Shown one piece after another: positions 59,784-64,000 of a stretch of DNA of 64,000 nt. Origin of the DNA: Amoebophrya sp. A120 (Eukaryota; Sar; Dinophyceae; Syndiniales; Amoebophryaceae); assembly GCA_905178155.1 (NCBI GenBank), contig CAJINV010000005.1, positions 3,168,833 to 3,232,832 of the forward strand. Reading direction: 5' to 3'. A program made the translations under genes and the position numbers. Every line of letters begins with the position of its first letter. The stretch's first letter is position 1. The notes beneath the pieces were generated by a model, which was not told the DNA's origin, did no database searches, and worked only from the letters and a program-made list of their open reading frames with translations.

Positions 59784-62700
59784 ATGACGTGCAAGACCAG
59801 GAAACGTCGAAAAGTCTTCTTGACCCCGTCCTCTTCGGAAGCTGCTTACGGTAGTACGTCGCTTCTGCCCGCAGCTGCTGGGCCTGGGCCACATCATCAA
59901 GGGAGAATTATGCAACCTCCTCGTCGACGACGTTGTGGCAGCTCGTTATTTCGGGTGAAGAGCACGACAGCGACCGGCAGACTCTTCACGACTAGCACAA
60001 GTGGTTATTTGTCTTTCGTGGCGCTGCTATGTGCCGTGTTTCTTCTCTTCTACAACGTCTGTTTTATTCATCACGACGAAGAAGCTCACCGGTGGACAAG
60101 AACACGGAGAAATAGCCTCATCCTGTTCTATCAAATGAAAATATGTTGTCTGGGTCTGGAAATTTGTCTTGCTGTTGATACTCGCATAGCAGAGTACTTA
60201 CCCGTTTGTACGGCAGAACAGCATCAGACAGAAGTTTGGAAAGGCGTATTGCTGATTCATTTGCAAAAGAACGCATGATATTAGGCTTCCATTCTTTCAG
60301 CACGACTGCCCAAGCCCAATCGTATTCTGCATGGCAGCTCTTGGTGTGCCTGAAGTTGAATTCTTGCACTTTTACAAAAAATAAGATCCAGACCCAGACG
60401 TATTTGCAATGCATATCATCGCCCACGCGGGCGACCCCATCGTGCGGGACGACGGGCTCACCGTGAGTACCGCACTCTGGCACCGTATGCAAGAAAAAAA
60501 CTGTGTAAAGAAGTGTAAGTATGTAAGTTTGTATTGCGGACGTATGTAGTTGTAGTATTAAAGCAGTCACTACTGGAAGTGCGTCATGGTGCATACTAGT
60601 TCATCAATACGTGTTTTCGCTGAGACTAGCTGCGCCTGACAGGCTTTTTCTGTAATGCAAAACGAATTTGTGACGCTGCTCATCCTACAAGGTTACACCT
60701 TACACGACACTTTTTTTCTCCGATACACCGTGCGCAACTGGGAAACATCGACTTCGAGGCAAGTTGCAGCTTTAACCCAAACCTGAAGAACGGGTGTTTG
60801 CGGGAAAACCGGTTCGATACCGAGAAACAGGCACTGATCCGGTTTTTCGTTGTCATGGACGGCTTTGCCTGGCGGGAGTCGACGAACTGGGAAATCTATG
60901 CACTTTCGCAAAAGTATCGCACCTACTACGTAGAAATTGCATATCTATGGTACTTATGCACAAATTGTTTGCACAGCATCAAAAATGGAATTTGATGTAG
61001 TCTTGCAGATCTTTTTACCTTGTTTCGCAATCGCAATGCTATTACCTTTATTTCGGTGCGACTGCGAATAAACTTTTGCAATGCACAAGATCACGTACCG
61101 CGAGGAGTTATGAAATGCAAAAGCATCGTATTCGTATAAATGCATTACAAATTTTCTCAGCATGAGAAATAGAATCTGTAATGCTGATTTGCCTTGACAA
61201 AGAAATTTGTAGTGCAAGAGCAGCATTTATACGAGTACGATACTTTTGCACAGGATAGGAGTGCGACTTCACCAATACCTGCGTGGACATCTACGAGACG
61301 GATCCGAAGAATTCACTATCAAGTGCAAAATTGTCTGGGTCTGGAAGGTGGTAACCTGTGATGCTGTCTTTGGATTCCAAAAAAATCTGTATTGCATGAC
61401 TAGCAGAAGGAGTCCAGTTTGTGCTACACGGGGAGGGCGTTTCTCATGCGGAATAAGCATCAGGAAGCCTTCTAAAAATATGGGATGCTAGGGCATGCAT
61501 TACAGGCGTCACTGGTCATGCAGAATATGCATATATAACAAACCTGGCAATCTTCCAGGCCCAGACATATTTGCATTTGATATTCACCGTGTTGGGACCA
61601 TTGGTACGGCATCACCTGCAACGAGGAGGGGTATCAGAGTGCACAATTCATCATCCCTGTGCCATGTCCTCCTCATTTGTCATGCAAAATGTACAGTACT
61701 AACAGTAACACTAAGTGCATGTGCAGCTGCCTGTCCACCACCCTTTTGGTCTTGATTGATTGACAGCTAAATGTTCACCCGGTTGTTCCGGAAGCTAGGG
61801 CTAGTACAAAACATGTATAGAAGTCAGATACAACATTTTGATTCTGTGTGTGTAGTTAGCATGCAGATGTCACATTTTATTCGTTTTCGCTTCGTGTGTT
61901 GCTGCAAATGCGCGCCGTCAATCAGGGGGACGACGACCGAGGTTTGATGTCCACTCTCATAAGGGGCGTGTGATCGAGATCAACCTCGTCGACAATCGTC
62001 TGAACGGCACGTTCATGAACCCAGATTTCCCGGACGACGCCCAGCTTCTAAACGAATTCCCCGCCTATCCGAGAAAAAAACGTTGTTCGTGTAAATTTGT
62101 GATGCGCAACATGCAAGATGATTGCGTCTGTCATGCTGGGCATGCATCGTGGGGTCCATTCAAGGGCGTGCTCACGTAGAATCTGCGCATGGCAGGCTTC
62201 TGTTGTCATATGTAGTGAGGTCACCGAACGGTTCTAACCAGGGAGTTTTTTTGACAGCTACCCTGAAAAACGACCGGCAGTTTTCAAGCGGCCGGAGGCG
62301 TTTTTTGACATAAAAAATTTTTAATTATCAAGCGGACGGGGCTTTGCCGTCAAACAAGCCCGGTCGAAAACTATCGATTCGCACTTGATAAAACGACGCA
62401 GGGGAGCCGGCAAAAGGGCCCTTCTGAGGCGCCCGCCGCCTTGGTTTCTGGCGATTTGGGGCGCCCAAAAAGGGGCGCGCAAAAAACGCGCCCAAAATCA
62501 GAACAGCGAGACAGCATGGCACGGCCGCGATTTCGGAGCATTTTGGGCGGCCGCGAAAGCGGCCGCCTTTTCGCCGGTTTCAGAGCCTGGGAAGCTTTGC
62601 AAAAGGCGCCGGCGTGAAAAATAAAAACGCGACAAAGAAAAAGCGCTCCAGACGCGCAAAGCCAATCCGCATGCTATGGGCCCGATTTTCCTTCGCTTTT

Positions 62701-64000
62701 TGGGCGCCCCCCGTGGCACCCGGATCGGCCCCATAGCATGGGGGCTGGCCTTCGGGAAGGAACTTCGGGAATTTGCCAAAATTTGCGATGTTTATCAAGC
62801 GGCCGCCATACCGTGCGGCCTAACGTTACTCACGGCGGTATGGCGAGCCCAGAAAAAGCAAAGCCGCGGCCAAGGCGATGGCCGGCAAGAAAACGCCCAA
62901 CGACCTCACTACCTCCGCCCCGGCGGCTATATTTGGTAACAGAGATATTTGCAATGCTGATCCTTCAAGAATGTTACACCTACAATCTTTTTTTCTTGGA
63001 TACCGCCCTGCGGAGGATCAATTTCGCCACGACAAGGGCACGGTACCACAACATACCCAACCCGTACGCAAACAATGTGACCGGGGCGTGGCTATCCAAG
63101 GTAAATTCTACGATACCAGGTCGTCATCTGGGTCCGAAGACATGCAACGCTTTGTAAAGTTGTAGTTCCTTCATAACGGGCAGCGCTTGCTTGTATACGA
63201 CAAACCATGTACGCAAAACACGATCCCCTTCGAGCAGTAAGCAGTTTTTTGCTCCTGCATTCGAACTGTGCAGGTTTGTTTCATATCTGCATCTCTATGA
63301 AACTGATCCAGACCCGACTCAGGCAACATGTAGTTTGCCATGCATAATTTCCCGGTATGGAGAAGTGTAAGAACCTGACGGCGGTGGAAATCAGCGGCAA
63401 CAAGATCACAGACCTGCCTAATTTGTGGAGGAACGGGGACACGCTGCGAACGCTGGCCGCGTCGAGGAATAGAATAAAGTGCTTCATAGTTTATTTTCGA
63501 TTTTATTTTATTTTGTCAACCTGCGTGATTTTTCGTGAATACTTGATAATTATAGCTTTAGCTCCACCTATTCCTATTATAGCTGTGAGGAGATGAAGAG
63601 AGTAGAAGTCCTCAGATGAACCACTACTCTTTTTTATTCAACAGCCGTTTCCCGCCGAACCTGATCGCGTTCACGATGCTCGAGACCCTGGACCTCGCCC
63701 ACAACCTGATGGCCCAGCCCTTCCCCAAGACCTTCGGGAAGAACATGGTGCGCGCGCGGTCGGTATGCCTTGCAACTATGTCATCTAGGTCTGGAAAGGA
63801 GGAACTTCTGATGCTTGTCTTGCATGAGTGCCAAATCTGTGTTGCATGAGCAGCAAAACAAGTTGTGCTTTTTTTGTCATGCAAAGACGCGCTTTGTGTT
63901 TGTAATGCGCACAACGCATGAGAAGACGCTTGGAAAATCAAAATTAAGATTTGTCATGGTCCACTGCACTGAAAGGCGCACAGAATTATGATCATGCAGC
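59784..64000 (+). CDS. Membrane-anchored leucine-rich-repeat protein, partial at right edge
   Basis: Exon 1 (ATG 59784 to 60128) encodes a basic head and one transmembrane helix (YLSFVALLCAVFLLFYNVCF), suggesting a type II anchor. Following exons: 60421-60485 (AHAGDPIVRDDGLTVSTALW), 60731-60929 (FVVMDGFAWRESTNWEIYAL), 61090-61108, 61263-61316 (CDFTNTCVDIYETDPKNS), 61588-61631 (CWDHWYGITCNEEG), 61967-62065 (RVIEINLVDNRLNGTFMNPD), 63008-63100 (LRRINFATTRARYHNIPNPY), about 63350-63478 (MEKCKNLTAVEISGNKITDL, SRNRI) and 63645-63763 (NRFPPNLIAFTMLETLDLAH). The NSPCWDHWYGITCNEEGRVI segment matches the cap that precedes plant-type LRR domains, followed by LxxLxLxxN-like repeats. Conventional introns start at 60930, probably 63101 (combined with a degenerate introner) and 63479. 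The gene runs off the window. Likely a surface or endomembrane recognition protein; ligand unknown. Confidence 0.8.
60129..60415 (+). mobile_element. Introner IE-A13 in LRR gene
   Basis: Family A, 287 bp (TATCAAATGAAAATATGTTG ... CGTATTTGCAATGCATA). Flanks TGTTC / TCATC (3/5). Removal gives SLILFAHAGDPIVRDDG in frame. Orientation unclear. Confidence 0.78.
60486..60725 (+). mobile_element. Introner IE-E5 in LRR gene
   Basis: Family E, 240 bp (TATGCAAGAAAAAAACTGTG ... CACTTTTTTTCTCCGATA). Exact duplication CACCG. Removal gives ALWHRAQLGNIDFEASC in frame. Confidence 0.9.
61109..61257 (+). mobile_element. Introner IE-C3 in LRR gene
   Basis: Family C, 149 bp (TATGAAATGCAAAAGCATCG ... CGATACTTTTGCACAGGATA). 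Exact duplication GGAGT. Removal gives ITYREECDFTNTCVDIYE in frame. Confidence 0.92.
61317..61582 (+). mobile_element. Introner IE-A14 in LRR gene
   Basis: Family A, 266 bp (TATCAAGTGCAAAATTGTCT ... CATATTTGCATTTGATA). Exact duplication TTCAC. Removal gives PKNSPCWDHWYGITCNEEG, the LRR cap motif. Confidence 0.93.
61632..61961 (+). mobile_element. Introner IE-G2 in LRR gene, divergent
   Basis: Short inverted ends TATCAGAGTGCACA and GATGTCCACTCTCATA, related to IE-G1. Exact duplication AGGGG. Removal gives CNEEGRVIEINLVDNRL in frame. 330 bp. Confidence 0.8.
62066..63002 (+). mobile_element. Introner IE-E4 in LRR gene, with nested insertion
   Basis: Family E ends (TATCCGAGAAAAAAACGTTG ... ATCTTTTTTTCTTGGATA) and exact duplication CCGCC, but 937 bp long. 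The left 150 bp and right 65 bp align with IE-E2. Removal gives NEFPALRRINFATTRARY in frame. Confidence 0.9.
62214..62938. mobile_element. GC-rich insertion nested in IE-E4
   Basis: About 725 bp absent from other family E copies. It is rich in GGCGCC, GGCCGC and other GC palindromes. TAGTGAGGTC near its left border is matched by inverted GACCTCACTA about 30 bp from its right border. No coding function recognised; borders approximate. Confidence 0.6.
63110..63345 (+). mobile_element. Degenerate family A introner in LRR gene
   Basis: Weak family A ends (TACGATACCAGG ... CATCTGGGTCCG on the left; GATCCAGACCCGACTC ... TTGCCATGCATA on the right). Flanks AATTC / ATTTC (4/5). The strict 5-bp rule leaves the frame off by one; one extra base must also be removed. 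Boundary uncertain. Confidence 0.5.
63764..64000 (+). mobile_element. Introner IE-A16, truncated by window edge
   Basis: Begins TATGCCTTGCAACTATGTCA then TCTAGGTCTGGAAAGG after GTCGG, directly following the coding sequence ...GKNMVRARS. The right end lies outside the window. Confidence 0.75.

Noticed and set aside
62385-62939. Coding frames across the GC-rich insertion in IE-E4
   Set aside because: Frames are open on both strands because of GC-rich palindromes (GGCGCC, GCGGCC) and lack any domain. The block is best explained as an insertion inside an introner.
1-64000. tRNA, rRNA or other structured RNA genes
   Set aside because: I looked for tRNA-like B-box words and rRNA signatures by eye and saw none convincing. 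A covariance-model search would be needed to exclude small RNAs.

Overview
The window is nuclear DNA of an intron-rich, flagellated unicellular eukaryote. The best guess is an alveolate of the dinoflagellate lineage, possibly a syndinian such as Amoebophrya. The reasons are an axonemal dynein heavy chain, a secreted coiled-coil protein of a type I associate with dinoflagellates, and above all dozens of short terminal-inverted-repeat elements that behave as introns, many without GT-AG ends. From memory, that combination has been reported for Amoebophrya introner elements. The assignment is inference; no rRNA or other taxonomic marker is present. All recognised genes are on the + strand.

Layout. 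0.4-4.7 kb: a lysine-rich secreted-like protein, a MAPEG-family membrane protein, a DnaJ-domain membrane protein and a small hypothetical ORF. 5.0-8.4 kb: a low-complexity single-pass membrane protein with two introners. 10.2-11.0 kb: a Met/Gln-rich single-pass membrane protein. 12.0-36.7 kb: a complete inner-arm type axonemal dynein heavy chain. I reconstruct about 30 exons and roughly 4,660 residues; 15 of its 29 introns are introners, and the last intron is 3.7 kb of short dyad repeats with repeated copies of the preceding exon end. 38.0-42.3 kb: a secreted coiled-coil protein with seven introners. 43.8-46.8 and 52.1-54.5 kb: two paralogous A/B-type cyclins. 59.8 kb to the right edge: a membrane-anchored leucine-rich-repeat protein cut into tiny exons by eight introners. 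Between 46.8 and 52 kb and between 54.5 and 59.8 kb I recognise little beyond three more introners.

Main discovery: I count 37 introner-like elements in at least seven families (called A-G here). They share a TATC...GATA terminal signature, a 5-bp target-site duplication (22 exact, 10 at 4/5 and 3 at 3/5 among 35 that can be scored) and internal TGTNATGC/GCATNACA words. In coding regions, removing the element plus the downstream 5-bp copy restores the reading frame and conserved protein motifs. Only about five of these can also be read as GT-AG introns. Elements occur in both orientations inside genes, and two carry large nested insertions. The two cyclin paralogues have different introner sites, which shows lineage-specific intron gain.

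How the genes work together: no operon or pathway cluster is evident. The dynein is a cilium motor, the cyclins act in the cell cycle, and the others are membrane or secreted proteins. What unites the window is invasion of its genes by the same introner system.
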